This document shows positions 33,798-46,178 of a stretch of 64,000 nt of DNA, piece by piece. Origin of the DNA: Cydia pomonella (lineage: Eukaryota; Arthropoda; Insecta; Lepidoptera; Tortricidae); assembly GCF_033807575.1 (NCBI RefSeq), contig NC_084721.1, positions 7,998,001-8,062,000 on the forward strand, written 5' to 3'. The notes under the pieces are model-generated. The model ran no database searches and had not been told where the DNA came from. It worked only from the letters and a program-made list of their open reading frames with translations. How positions within the stretch are numbered: position 1 is the first letter of the stretch; the number at the start of each line of letters is the position of its first letter. A program made the translations under genes and the position numbers.

Positions 33798-36700
33798 TCA
33801 GGTCTCGTTTTCGGTATCTGAACTTTCAATATCGTCTATGGGCGTGCCTATACTGGTTTTCTCGTCGTCTTCAACTGCGGTCACGAACTTTGGTAGATTA
33901 TTCTCCATGGATACCCGGAATGGGCATTGTTTGAATTCCGGCCATGATATTAATCTGAAACAATAAACAGTTATTTGTTTAACCCCTCGTGCTTATATGT
34001 ATCGTGATAATACCCGAGCAAGCGAAATATGCAAAATTGAACTACGAGAGTAGTGAGTGGTTAGAACAGTGGAATCTTGAGCTTTATGGTGGTTTCAAGG
34101 TACGAGGGTCAAACAAACTTAACTCCCGAGTGAAACACATTTTTTTTCCACACCAACCCGTGGATAATACTCACTGTAAACATAACGAAACATATTTACT
34201 TGAACATTAATAAATATTTATTGTTCAAAATCATCACGTAAAAATCAATTCTATCAGCCAACATAATCAAAGAACTCAAAATTTGCATTAGATTACTTTG
34301 TCACACGTGTGGATAAAATGCAACTTTCTCATCAGTTTTTGAAGTACAAACAGAGCCTTTGAAGGCTGGATCTAAATAAACTTTCTGAAAGCATTAATAA
34401 ATACACATAACTGAATATTTTTATCCGACAGCGCAACGCAAAGGACTGTAATGAACCATATAACTACCTAAACGCGACATTATATATATATATCATTTTT
34501 GCCTCTGTGTATAACAACCTTTTCTTTTTACAATAAATAAGTAATAAGTAAAAAACGACCTTGGGGTTTTACATTTTGTTAGTAATTGCGGACGTGATAT
34601 CAATATCACACGTGTGGCATTGGAAAATCAGTTTAAACTTGGAATTTACGTAAATAATGAAATGATTGTCACCGAGGTGCGATTGCATGTGGTGGACCAG
34701 ATTTGTAGACAACCTTATTTACATATTCAGTTGTAAAATAGGAGATTACATAAACAGCATAAAAAGGAATATGCAGCCACACATGACAAAGACAAACTAG
34801 AGTTTCAGAAGTAAACGTACTTTTTAAAGACAGTTACTTTCTGCTTCAGATTGAGGTCTCCGAACTCGGTGAATATGGTCATGTGCGGCAGCGGCGCGTC
34901 GGCGGCGCCCGGCGCCAGCCGCCGGTCGCTGTCGGGCGGCTCCTGCCCCGTGATCAGCCACACGCCGCAACCAGGTATCCATTGTCTGCAAACGCGTTCT
35001 ACATTTACTTTTATCTGTCTCTGTCTGACTGGAACACTTCACAGTTTCCGATTGGGATGAAATGGTACCTACGTAACTTCGCTAGTAATTAGGAGCATTC
35101 CACGGGCTGTCCTGTACGGACGCATTTTATTTCCTATATTGCGAATTTTTTTGGCGTTTAAAGCAGGCGATTATTTTTCTGTGCATATTTTTGACCGTTA
35201 GTCGCAGAAAATGAAACCTGTTATTGTACCTGCAAATCTTCAGAAAATTCGCATTTGTACGGGACAACGGTGGACAATTTCATGGAATGCTCAAATATAA
35301 TATTATTGCACCATATATCGAGCTGCTTTGATGACTGCGTATTGCAGTAGTGGAACCGTCGGATCGCAAGATCAGAAAGCTGATGAATAAAAATACGCAA
35401 TAAAGCGGAATCCCACTACACCGCCCGCAACGCGAAGCACTTGGGCGCACAGACTGACTTAATTTACTATCTTCACCTCCATGGCAATTTAGCGTTCGCT
35501 GTAGTGGAGTGGATCTCTGCACTTTTTATCGAGCTGTATAATTTAAATTGTATACCGAAATAAACATACTTACTCTAACATTGGAATCACCCTTGTAGAC
35601 TTGGAAAACATGTGAGGCTTGAAAAAATACCATAGCAGAGGCAAATACTCAGGTGGAACTGGCAGCTCTCGTTTTTGGGAGATATTCACCAAGTATAAGC
35701 GATGTTCATCCATCTGTAAAATATAGGTACAGTCAGGTGCTAAGAAAATAGATTTGCTGACCTTTAAAAATGTTAGGTCAAGGAAAATATAAGAGAAAAG
35801 AACTAGGGATGTACCTACCGACTAGTCGGGAAAGCCAACTATCTGGCCACATTTGTAGTCGGCGATTAGACGACAAAAATGGGAGTTACGGAAAATGTGA
35901 AATTATAAGAAATATCAATCAATATTTAGTATACATTTAACAATTTGTTCATATTACGGGGCCATTCATTAGTAGTGTCATAATCAAAACTGGAACAGAT
36001 GGACATTCATTTGGGTTTACCAACAATATCATACCTAATTATAGTTTAATTAGCAGAAATGTTTAAAATTACCTATTGCTCAAGTTTTTCAACGAGCCAA
36101 GTGACCTACCTATGAAAACTTTAGTTCAAATTATTGACCGTAGGACGGCTCTTCTATATGTCCGGTTGTCTGGTATTATCCTCTATAGGCCGCATTTCTC
36201 AACCGAATTTCGTGAAATTTTGTGAGAAATTTCGACCGTTAGATTTTGTACTTAGATTTTTTTGTTTATTCAGTTTTAAGATTTTTTTTAATGGCGGTGT
36301 CATAGTGTACGCGAAGTTCACAGAGCCACTAGTCATATGAAAATCAGGTATTATATCGCCGTGGTCCGGATAACATTTCATAGTTGGCTACAATTACAAT
36401 CGTAATATACAGTAGGCACTTCTTTTTCATCTAAATGTGGTATTATTTTAGATGGTTTAAAATGTTGACCTCACAAATCACGGCACGGATTCCTCAAGAA
36501 AAGTCTATATTGCTCAAAGTCAAAGAGATTGAGATTATTTTTGCAAATGCATGTAAACTTAAACAAAACTGATCTGTGCCGACTAGCCGACTAGTCGGCC
36601 GTCTAATCGGCCATCTGATTGCCAAATCAATAGTCGGTACATCACTAAAAAGAACCCGTTATTGAGAGCCTGTGCTTGAATAGCATTAGCTTACAATGTG

Positions 36701-39700
36701 CAACATTGTGGCAACAAAAATTGTGGGCACCTTATTTTTTTGTTTATGTGACCAACCGACATATTATTAGTCAGCTAACTTTTTCTTTAAGATATAATTA
36801 ATTACTATTTGAAAAATTCTAGGTTGCTAGCACTGCTCAACCCATCCACGAAACGGCAGCTGACCATCACGCTAAAGCACAGCTTAATTGTTGACAGACT
36901 GATTAGTACACAGTACCTAATGATAAATTAATAGTTTTTCATTTTAAGTTATAAAATTATATAAGAGTAGAAGATATACTTATAAAATTTAGATTTAAAA
37001 AAGTTACCAGCGTAACCCTCTTGTTGGTTGTCGGATGTGTCCATGGTAGGAAATGCACTTTTGGTACATTTGCAAGTATTTTGAAATCAAATAGAAGCTG
37101 AAACAGAGTTGGTACTGCCATATGCTTTCTATTTTGTATCTCATTGTCCGTTAGGAACTGGAAAAAATAATTATTACGTAAATTATACAATTTCCATCCA
37201 ACAAGCAAGCTAATATATTTTACATAACTGCTGAATAGGTCTACAGTCATAGTTAAGAACACTCTTAATGGATTATCATTTAATTTAATTATTTTTATAC
37301 GTAGGTAGGTAGTTTTAGACATTGTAATTTTGACCAAGGTGAATATATTTTTCCCCAGTCTCCCATTGACCATTAATGTTTTAATGCTTGGAAAGGATTT
37401 GAAAAGTTGGGATGTACGTATTCATATAGGCTATATAATCGGTTAAAATAATTTCATTTAATGAGTAACTATTGCAGTAGGTAATCAAAGACTTGGATAA
37501 TAAATCAATATCAGTTCATTTGTTTTGGATCTGGGATGTTACAGACCTATGTATGCCTGATTATGTATGTCAATCAACTATCTAGCTTAATTTCAGGCTG
37601 AAAATATTTTTGTATTAAATTTTACTACTAACTTACTTCATAGTGATGTCCAGGCATAGTGATGAAAAGGTCCGGTCTGCCTAGATGGCTAGTAGTGTTG
37701 TGGAACACTATGGTGTTTATTAGATGTTTGACAAAAGACAGGCTAGGCATTGATCCCACTATTGTAACCACTCTATCTGGAAGATAAATGATGTAATATC
37801 GAAACCTAAGCCATTGTCAAATTTTAACACATTTATCTAGCTTTGTTTGCCAAACTTAAAACACTTGCGCAAAAACAAGTACTTCACCATTTATAAGGAT
37901 AAAGTTTTCAGGAATTATGCAAAATTGAACTCTATCACTTTGACATAATAGTACGGTCGCCAAATCTCAAAAGCCCTCTAGAAACACGATTTAATTGACT
38001 CTGCTCGGCCTTACCCACAACCGGTATCAATGTGTTCGGACAGTTCTCCTGATCACCGTACATGCGGTAGTAAAGCGGAAAAATGGTGGAGGGGATAGTA
38101 ATGACGTCACAAAGATGGCGGCCGGACCTATTCTTTTTGGCGGTGTATCTCGAAAACCACTTAACCGATTTTAATCATCGAGGTGTCAAATAATAGCTTA
38201 TATTATGGAGATTATTTCCTTTTCTACAAACATTTACGTGAAACATATAGGAAAAAAAATAATCACAAAAAACAGTTTTTTTATAAAATTATTATTTTTT
38301 ATTTTGTAAAAATCTCCGTAAATATTAGCATTTCGCAAATTTTGTTTAATATAAAACATATTGCTTCATTATCAAGGAATATAATGAGCTTTAAAACATA
38401 CAGATCGAGTAATAAACAATGAAGCTACACTCATTTATTTGCGCATGGGTAACGATAACTGGCTTTTACCGGTCGAAACTGTGGTGACTGTTACGATACG
38501 TATTGAATGGAATTTATAGAGTATCGGTTTTAATTACTGAAATTATAATGACAATTATAAAAACCAGACACAATAATGTTACCTTACTTCGACGTTTAGT
38601 CTCTTTTTTCGTCTTAATCATAGGTAGGTACATATTTCTTTTTACTTAAAAATTTTATACAGGGTGAACTTTTAACCACCAGTCATACTCTGCGCAGCGA
38701 CTTTATAGGTCATACTGAACAACTTTTACTATTAATAGTCCCCAAGCCGCTCCGAGGCCAGATTTAATTGACTCAGCTCGGCCTTACCCACAACCGGTAT
38801 CAATGTGTTCGGGCGTTTCTCCTGATCACCGTACATGCGGTAGTAAAGCGGAAAAATGGTGGGAGGGGATAGTAATGACGTCACAAAGATGGCGTCCGGA
38901 CCTATTCTTTTTGGCGGTGTATCTCGAAAACCACTTAACCGATTGCATTCATCGAGGTGTCAACTAATAGCTTATATTATGGAGATTATTTCCTTTTTAC
39001 AAACATTTACGTGAAACCTATAGGAAAATAATAATCACAAAAAACATTTTTTTTTATACATTTGGTTGGTAGGTTTGTCTTATGTTTTAAAGCAGTAAAA
39101 TCTTTCAAGTCGAAACACAGTATAAATATACATTTTGTTGTCTAATCTAAAAGTATGATGTTCATTGTTTAAGACTGATTAGTGATTACTGAATTAAATA
39201 ACATGCTATTTGTTATTTTTGTTTTATTTTTTAAATCAGGTATTAATTTATTCACTATGTATCACTATACAGGCAAAATGTGTATCATAGTTGGTCTGTA
39301 AGTACTTACTACTTGTGTCGAATATAGGTATAAGATGAAATTTTAACCACCAGCCATACTCTGCGCAGTGACTTTACAGGTCATACTGAACAACTTTTAT
39401 TATGGGACCAATGCCGAATCACGCAAGAAAATTTGGATCTGGAATGACACCCACTGGCTGTGCCCTACCACACAAAGCGAGATGTAAAGTAAAGTAAAGT
39501 AAATTTTATTTGTGGAACACAGGTGTTACATTTAAGGTCTTATATATAAAGTAATAAATAGAACTCTGTGTTTTGCCTATTGGCATACAAATATTTAAAA
39601 AAGTCACATACATATGTTAATAATAAAATTATTACAAATCAATTACCTAAATTAGGATTATCAGTAATATTACAGCAATAAAAATATTTATAATAGAAAA

Positions 39701-42700
39701 AAATAGCAACATTTCACAAATCTATATAATGATGAAGTACTTACATGTTAAACTAGTATCTATATAAAATGGACAAGTTATAACTATTTCAGTTATCTTC
39801 AAAAAAATCATTTACTGAGTAATAGCATTTGTTTATTAAGTATGATTTTAGTCGTATTTTAAACTGGTCAGGTTGCAGGCACTTTATATCATTTGGGATA
39901 TTATTGAAAATTTTTGGAGCCATACCCAGTATACTCTTACCCAAGAAAGCCATTCACAATGCTTTGAATGACATTCACAATGCCCATACCTCTCTTTTGG
40001 ACGTAGTTTAAGGACGTACCCGGGTCCATGACGCATGCTCGCCACACCGCTGCTTAAAATAAGCTGACGCACCGTAAATTGAACTGCGTAAAAATCGCAA
40101 AAAATATTACACGGAGATCTTATGGCAGACACCGTACCGGTGACGTAAAAGACGCAACTGTTATGCGAACAAAAAAGATTCGCGTGAAGCACGTCACTGC
40201 GATTCCGTACCGTCACCGTTTTTTAAACAGCGGTGTGGGGAGCATGCGTCAAAAACGGTACGCATACGACGCGTCACTGCGATTCCGTATCGTGACCGTT
40301 TTTTAAGCTGCGGTCTGGTCGCACCTTGTATTGTATTGTATTGTATTGTATTCGGGCGATTTTTCCGCAACTCGACGACTTGCGCCTATTTTGCGTGATA
40401 TGTTGGGGGTGGGCTAGTCCTGCCAGCCCAGCTCCTCGAGGAATCCTATCAAACCTTTGATGTTGAGTAGGACCTCGGGGAGGTCTCTCGGAGATCCGAG
40501 ATGTTTAGCCCTGTATGGAGTCACTCCGCTGCATTCCAGCACCACGTGAGAGGCTGTTTCTTCTGTCTCCATGCAACCTCGGCACAGGGGACTGTCTGTG
40601 ACACCTGTTGTGAAAAGATGTTTGTTAAATAGTCCATGACCTGTTATGACACTGGTTACCATACTCAGTCGGACCTTCCCTAGTTGCAGGAGCGCCCTTG
40701 TGAGTTTTCCGTTGATGCCAGGCATGGCTTCTTTTGCCTGTCTGCATCCAGTCTGGTTCAGCCAGTGTTCTGTGTGTAGTTTCCCTGTACGTGCCAGCAG
40801 CATTGAGCGTACCTTGCTAAATGGTATCGGAAGAATCGGTTCCGGACCAATCGCCCCCGCATTCGATCCTTGCCTGGCAAGCTCGTCCGCAGCATCGTTA
40901 CCTCGGGATCCACTGTGTCCCTTGATCCATTGTAGGGTGATCTTGTTATTATGACATACCTCCATTAGTCGTTCGTGGCATTCGTGTATAAGTTTGGATG
41001 TAACTATATGGCTATTTAGAGCCATTAAGACTGCTCTACTGTCGGAGAGTATGCGGATGGAGGATCCTACTACCTTCCTTGCAGTGATGGCAGCCGCCGC
41101 GTTTATGATGCCCATGCACTCAGCTTGGAATACCGAGTTATGGGCTCCTAGCGGAGTGGTGATCGACATGTTCAGATCTTCTGAGAAGGTTCCAGAGCCC
41201 GATCCGCTGTCTGTTTTGGACCCATCAGTGAAGATTCTCAGCTCCCGGGGATTGAGTCCTTCATGATTGTCGTCCTCATATAACTGTATTTTGTACCTTT
41301 TATCGAAGATAGCTTGTTTGTGAATCCGGTCCGTGCCTGACCTAAGCACTGGAAATTCGTCATACACCTTTTCCAGGCATTTTGTGTGAAGAGCTCCTGT
41401 GATGTTAGACCATATCTTGAGGGTTCGCAACCTGACCGCTGAGAGACTGGCCTCTTGCTGTATGTGTAGGTGCAGCGGTGGAAGGTTTAGCATGACCTCC
41501 ATGGCTGCAGTCGGGGTAGACCTCGTGCAGCCAGTGGTGGCCGCGCATGCGAGCCTTTGAAGTCTTTGTAGTTTGTCTCGTACGTTGCCTAGGTTTGTTC
41601 TTGGCCACCAAACCAGAGCACCGTAACAGAGTAAGGGGCGGATTATCGTCTTATAGAGCCAGAGGGTAATTTTCGGGTTGAGTCCCCACCTCTTACCAAT
41701 CATCCTTCTGCACTGCCAGAAGACAACTCCCGCCTTGTCTATCCGTTTGTTGATGTGGTTGTTCCAATTGAGTTTATTGTCGAGAGTTAGTCCTAAGTAC
41801 TTAACTTCATCGGACAGCTGTAGCTCAGTTTGGAAAAGTGTTGGTCTGGTAAAGTTGGTCGCACCTTTATATGGGACAGTCAAAATTTTTTTCGCGATTT
41901 CGGAATTGGTCCCATAGTAAAAGTTGTTAAGTATGACCTATAAAGTCGCTGCGCAGAGTATGACTGGTGGTTAAAAGTTCACCCTGTATAAAATTTTGAA
42001 GTAAAAAGAAATATGTACCTACCTATGATTAAGACGAAAAAAGAGACTAAACGTCGAAGTAAGGTAACATTATTGTGTCTGGTTTTTATAATTTTAATTA
42101 TAATTTCAGTAATTAAAACCGATACTCTATAAATTCCATTCAATACGTATCGTAACAGTCACCACAGTTTCGACCGGTAAAAGCCAGTTATCGTTACCCA
42201 TGCGCAAATAAATGAGTGTAGCTTCATTGTTTATTACTCGATCTGTATGTTTTAAGGCTCATTATATTCCTTGATAATGAAGCAATATGTTTTATATTAA
42301 ACAAAATTTGCGAAATGCTAATATTTACGGAGATTTTTACAAAATAAAAAATAATAATTTTATAAAAAAACTGTTTTTTGTGATTATTTTTTTTCCTATA
42401 GGTTTCACGTAAATGTTTGTAGAAAAGGAAATAATCTCCATAATATAAGCTATTATTTGACACCTCGATGATTAAAATCGGTTAAGTGGTTTTCGAGATA
42501 CACCACCAAAAAGAATAGGTCCGGCCGCCATCTTTGTGACGTCATTACTATCCCCTCCACCATTTTTCCGCTTTACTACCGCATGTACGGTGATCAGGAG
42601 AACTGTCCGAACACATTGATACCGGTTGTGGGTAAGGCCGAGCTGAGTCAATTAAATCTGGCCTCGGAGCGGCTTGGCGACCGTACTATAAAGTCCAAAA

Positions 42701-44629
42701 TCAGGTGGGAAATATATTCATCTGCCTTATAAATGCTTAAGACATTAAAAATACAAAGATTAACTTATTCGTTTAAAATAATCTTTATTACCAATACAAG
42801 GTGCCCATGAGGAACCTGAGAGATTTTAACCACGCATTTCTGAGGCTAAAAGAAGGAAATGAGATATGAGTTTAAATCAATTTCTCAAAAAAAAAATTTT
42901 GTTTATATTTTTCGATTTTTTGTATGTATTTGTACATAAAATGTAAACGCTCTTTGTAAAACTGAAACTCAAAAGAATTTAAACCTTTACCTACTTTTGG
43001 CAAAGTGTTACTTGTCACTTTTTCAACAATGAAACTCCAAGTGTTTGTGAACAAATGCTTTAGGCAAATTCTACGCATCTTTTGGCCAAACTGGATCACA
43101 AACGGTCACTTATGGAGAATTACCGGACAAGCACCCGTACATAAGGAGATCCAAACGCGCAAATGGCATTGGATTGGGCATATCCTCAGGAAGCCTGACA
43201 CCCACCTATGCCCTGGGCCCTGACCTGGAAGATGCCCGGAAAAAGGAAACATAGTCCTAAATTTACTTGGTGCCGTTCCGTGGAGCAAGAGTTGGGTGTA
43301 TTGGGGATGGGGTGGGAGGAAGTTACCCAAGCTGCCCAGGACCGGAGTCAGTGGAAGAAAATGATTCGAGCCCTACACCCTAGCAGGGGGTAACAGGATG
43401 GAAAGAAGAAGAGTTGTCACTTTTTGCGTCAGTGCGAAAGACCTTTTTGATTGCGATGTTGCCACTAGGTCCCATAGTGGCAACATCGCAATCAAAAAAG
43501 TGTTTCGCACTACATAACAATAAAAAGATGTTTTTTTTTGTAAGTGGCTTTAACTCTGAAATTAGGCAAAATCCAAAAAAGTTTGTAGGACATTTAAGTC
43601 TTTAAACATGATCAGGTAAATACTGTTAAAATCTCTCGCAATGCTCATGGGTACCATGTATTCATGTTGACAGTTATGTTTCAGTTATCTACGTAAATAA
43701 AACTTTAGAATGGAATATAATGTTTTGACTTGATAATATTTCAGGCTGTTTCATGAAAGAGCCTGAAATATTATCAAGTTTGCAGTGTTAAGTGAGATTG
43801 AATTCTAAAAGTATGAAACACAGTTACAATGCATAAAATTGCACAAGGAAAACATACCAGGATCATCAGTTGCCAAATCACCCAATAACTCTTGAATTCT
43901 GTTCCCTTGGTCCATCTTATCTTGAAACGCAAGCTTCCACATCCCAAAAAAATCAGCTATTTTTAATTTCACTCGTTCAGGATAATTTGATTCTAACTCC
44001 TGTAAATGTTCGTATATTTAGGTTTCAAGTATGATGTGTTAAAGATTTTAGTCATTGACATATATCTAAGGATGGACCTTATGGGCACTAAAAATGGAAT
44101 TAGCACTATTGGCTTGAATTTGTGTGCTTGACAGCGCTGTATTTTCCCCATTCTTTTGCCCGTAAGGCCGGTCCTTAGATATATGTAAATTTTTTTAGTA
44201 TAAAAATTCAACAATAATAATGCTTACTTTTAGATATTGAGAAAAATGACTAGAAGTTTCATACATGTACAGATTACTTTTTTGGCACTGTAGTAATTCC
44301 TTAGTCAAAATTCCCAATCCTGGATTGACTTCAACTATAGGAGAGTGAATAATCAGGTTTTTCTCTACAGCCTGAACGATTTCTTTAGCAGTGCCTTCAT
44401 TTATAAGGTACATACTCTCAGGAGCCTTGTATTTCCTTAAAAGAAACTTCGGTATCTGATTTTTAATACCAGCATATTCAGGAGTATTTTCAATGTAGTT
44501 CATGACATCTTGGGCAACTTTCGGAGGTGGTTTTTCGTCTTTAGCTTTATTTAATTTGTGTCGCAGTCTTATTGAGTTCCGAAACGTGGAATTTATAACA
44601 CAGGAAGTGTATTTAACTGATTGTATCAT
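33798..44629 (-). CDS. mtTFB2: Mitochondrial transcription factor B2 (dimethyladenosine transferase 2-like), complete
   Basis: Seven exons join in phase: 44228-44629, 43858-43999, 37637-37776, 37008-37157, 35574-35713, 34821-34985 and 33798-33954, for 431 residues. TFB2M acts in the mitochondrial matrix, where it helps mitochondrial RNA polymerase melt promoters; it descends from KsgA/Dim1 rRNA adenine dimethyltransferases. The first 30 residues are basic and lack acidic residues until about 31, fitting a targeting peptide. The SAM-fold motif I is VEVNPGLGILT (99-109). Later landmarks are DFFGMWKLAFQDKMDQGNR, HFLPWTHP, WIPGCGVWLITG and FTEFGDLNLKQ, ending in an acidic tail. The divergent motif I and the C-terminal landmarks favour TFB2M over TFB1M. 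The 6-kb intron at 37777-43857 is swollen by nested transposons. Confidence 0.88.
35804..36647. mobile_element. Non-autonomous hAT element, exact 8-bp target duplication
   Basis: The ends TAGGGATGTACC and GGTACATCACTA are inverted with one change, and ACTAGTCGG-type subterminal repeats occur at both ends. The flanks carry an identical AAAAGAAC at 35796-35803 and 36648-36655. No transposase remains in the 844 bp. It lies in a TFB2M intron. Confidence 0.85.
39486..39962 (-). mobile_element. LINE 3' fragment with C-terminal RT remnant
   Basis: The minus strand encodes SILGMAPKIFNNIPNDIK and NKCYYSVNDFFEDN before a stop, a typical LINE ORF2 C-terminus. A 3' UTR and a TTTAC tail repeat follow (plus TAAAGTAAAGTAAAG at 39486). 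It interrupts the repeat also found intact at 7355-7465, which fixes the insertion point after GCGAGATG. Confidence 0.75.
40328..41856 (-). mobile_element. 5'-truncated LINE with RNase H domain, 11-bp target duplication
   Basis: GGTCGCACCTT flanks the element at 40317-40327 and 41857-41867. The 3' tail on the minus strand is a run of AATAC pentamers (plus GTATTGTATTGTATT at 40328). The element lies inside the composite transposon of the TFB2M intron, so it inserted after that element. Confidence 0.9.
40414..41856 (-). CDS. LINE ORF2 C-terminal part: RT thumb, RNase H, Cys motif (mobile element)
   Basis: About 480 residues are open to the stop near 40414; the true LINE coding sequence begins at the target duplication, so the upstream ATG at 41883 belongs to the insertion site. 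After the RT palm/thumb remnant (KYLGLTLDNKLNWNNHI), an RNase H domain shows FTDGSKT, AECMGI, LSDSRAVLMAL and HSGSRGNDAADELA, carrying the D-E-D-D catalytic set. A Cys/His motif CRGCMETEETASHVVLEC follows. RNase H places it in the I/LOA-type lineages rather than jockey. The ORF is intact, so insertion was recent. Confidence 0.85.
   Translation of the reverse strand, partial: NFTRPTLFQTELQLSDEVKYLGLTLDNKLNWNNHINKRIDKAGVVFWQCRRMIGKRWGLNPKITLWLYKTIIRPLLCYGALVWWPRTNLGNVRDKLQRLQRLACAATTGCTRSTPTAAMEVMLNLPPLHLHIQQEASLSAVRLRTLKIWSNITGALHTKCLEKVYDEFPVLRSGTDRIHKQAIFDKRYKIQLYEDDNHEGLNPRELRIFTDGSKTDSGSGSGTFSEDLNMSITTPLGAHNSVFQAECMGIINAAAAITARKVVGSSIRILSDSRAVLMALNSHIVTSKLIHECHERLMEVCHNNKITLQWIKGHSGSRGNDAADELARQGSNAGAIGPEPILPIPFSKVRSMLLARTGKLHTEHWLNQTGCRQAKEAMPGINGKLTRALLQLGKVRLSMVTSVITGHGLFNKHLFTTGVTDSPLCRGCMETEETASHVVLECSGVTPYRAKHLGSPRDLPEVLLNIKGLIGFLEELGWQD
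43005..43400 (+). pseudogene. RTE-type LINE C-terminal remnant
   Basis: Frames at 43005-43223 and 43208-43393 together show a decayed LINE C-terminus: KLQVFVNKCFRQILRIFWP, ITGQAPVHKEIQTRKWHWIG, HILRKPDTH, then GMGWEEVTQAAQDRSQWKK before a stop. A frameshift near 43210 separates the two. The short tail GATGGAAAGAAGAAG follows. It lies in the large TFB2M intron. Confidence 0.8.
43432..43510. repeat. 79-bp near-perfect hairpin
   Basis: The arms GTGCGAAAGACCTTTTTGAT... and ...ATCAAAAAAGTGTTTCGCAC are about 36 bp, and the core GATTGCGATGTTGCCACTA is matched exactly. The loop is about 6 nt. It lies directly after the RTE remnant in the TFB2M intron. Confidence 0.8.
44059..44185. mobile_element. 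MITE with CATATATCTAAGGA ends
   Basis: CATATATCTAAGGATGGACC (44059) and GGTCCTTAGATATATG (to 44185) are inverted and enclose about 90 bp of non-coding DNA. It lies in the short first intron of TFB2M. Confidence 0.75.
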
Positions 44630-45600
44630 GTTAAACTTTTAAAGTTAACCTTTTCTTTAATCAATGAATTTTGTTGGTTTTTTTGTGCCGATTAAGTGAC
44701 AACAACCAGCAGACACTCAAAACCATGTATTGTACATTAAACTAATCAAGTTAAGATTAGATTCTAACTATTCAAAGAATCGTGCTCTTGCTTTTCTTTG
44801 GAAACAGTAATGAAAAATAATAAAATCATATGAAATGTAAAAACTTAACATGCAGTAAATACTGTAACTGTCGAACTGTCAATCAACTGTCACAACAACT
44901 GTGACACGAAATGGGGTATGTTATAAAACAGTAAAATAAGTTTGAATTTAATATTATATGTAAACTTGCGTTTCATAGAATGATGAGGACAACCCTCTGT
45001 GATTATTTACTATATTTTTAGATTTATTGCTATACTTATGCGTTACCGTTAACTTTTTGTTCTCATTAAGAAAGATCAAACAATATTATAACAAATAATG
45101 CAATATTACAACGCACAAATCTCATTCTATGCAGTATCATTATATCTGACCGCACATTGCTAAAGGTTGCCAGACAAAAAAAAACATTGTGTAGCCCGGC
45201 AAATTAATTAGTCAGTAGAAAAATGCGCGAAATTTAAATTTTCTCGCGCTACATTTTATAAATTTGCCGCTTTTTTCTACTGAAGGAAATAGCTTGACAC
45301 ACTTTATCTAAAGGATACAAGGTCGGGAAAACAATTGATTGTAGATAGAGGCAGACAACATGCAGTTTTATAGCTAAAGAGTGATCTCTTCCAGTCAACT
45401 TTTGTGTATATGACATAACTATAACATATGCGGTCACATAATCATTATCTGTAGAGTGCGAGCGAGATAAAGAACCAATTTCAGTGTGCTGGAACGATAC
45501 AATTAATAGTACTGGCGGAGACTATGATCTATAAAATGCATAAGGCACAAAAAAAAGTGAAATTTGCATCATCTGGTACGAAGATGAGACCGGTGGCAAC
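44630..45600. other. TFB2M upstream region
   Basis: This is AT-rich sequence upstream of the TFB2M start codon. A loosely inverted patch occurs at 45196-45285 (GCCGGCAAATT / AAATTTGCCGC). No other gene is seen. Confidence 0.55.
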
Positions 45601-45602
45601 AG

Positions 45603-45710
45603 ATAGGAATTAATATGTAGCTTCAGAAACCGCCAGATCGACCATGCCCTGTGCGAAGTCTATTAAGCCTTGGAGACTTTTAATGGGATTGTAGTCGATG
45701 TTGGCTGCAG
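45603..45710 (-). pseudogene. LINE ORF2 C-terminal scrap
   Basis: The minus strand reads NPIKSLQGLIDFAQGMVDLA to a stop. This resembles the C-terminus of the RNase H LINE at 40414-41856 (LLNIKGLIGFLEELG). Only about 33 codons remain. Confidence 0.5.
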
Positions 45711-45780
45711 ATATAAAAATAGAATCGTTATAAAAACTCCAGGAAATCGAAAGTGGGATTTTGAATAGGAGACGGTTATA

Positions 45781-45863
45781 TACAGTCAGCTGCAGAGAGA
45801 GGTGACCCCCTGCATAGACTGACTGTATGCAAGGGGGGTCACCTCTGTCTGCATCTGACTGTA
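45781..45863. repeat. 83-bp foldback, TACAGTCAG ends
   Basis: TACAGTCAGCTGCAGAGAGA and its near-complement ending GCATCTGACTGTA form arms of about 37 bp that include GGTGACCCCC / GGGGGGTCACC. It is a minimal foldback element between TFB2M and the NPC2-like gene. Confidence 0.8.
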
Positions 45864-46178
45864 CATACTATTACATACACATACGTGAGTTTCATCACAT
45901 ATTTCCATGCATGGGAGAAACGTCATTTCCTTTATCTGTAATTTTACATTTTTCACATGAGTCATGGCGCAAATTAATATTAATTTTGGCTTGTAATTAT
46001 TAATCAACGTCGCCCAATGCATCAGATTTACAGTGGCTGAATTGGCGTTATCAGGAGGTGATAATATTGTACGCGCCTATACTTATACATACCTACGTTG
46101 GCGTGCGCCTGTTGATATAATTTCAGTTTCGAAAGCATTTGTTGTCACGCGCGAGTATATTTTGTTACCATAAAAAAA

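Larger units (their letters stand above)
37951..42686. mobile_element. Composite transposon with about 780-bp inverted arms, TA flanks
   Basis: Left arm 37951-38731 is the inverted counterpart of right arm 41915-42686. Both end GTACGGTCGCC and are flanked by TA (37949-37950, 42687-42688). A third, direct and more diverged arm copy occupies 38736-39415. The arms share AAAGATGGCG, TTGGCGGTGTATCTCGAAAA and ACCACCAGTCATACTCTGCG. The interior is filled by a split repeat, LINE fragments at 39486-39962 and 40328-41856, and GC-rich unique sequence. No DNA transposase is visible, so the superfamily is undetermined. Confidence 0.75.

Noticed and set aside
38183..42463. The 79-residue ORF present in both inverted arms as a real gene
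   Set aside because: It is Lys/Ile/Phe-rich AT sequence. Its conservation reflects similarity of the arms, with no domain or coding bias visible.
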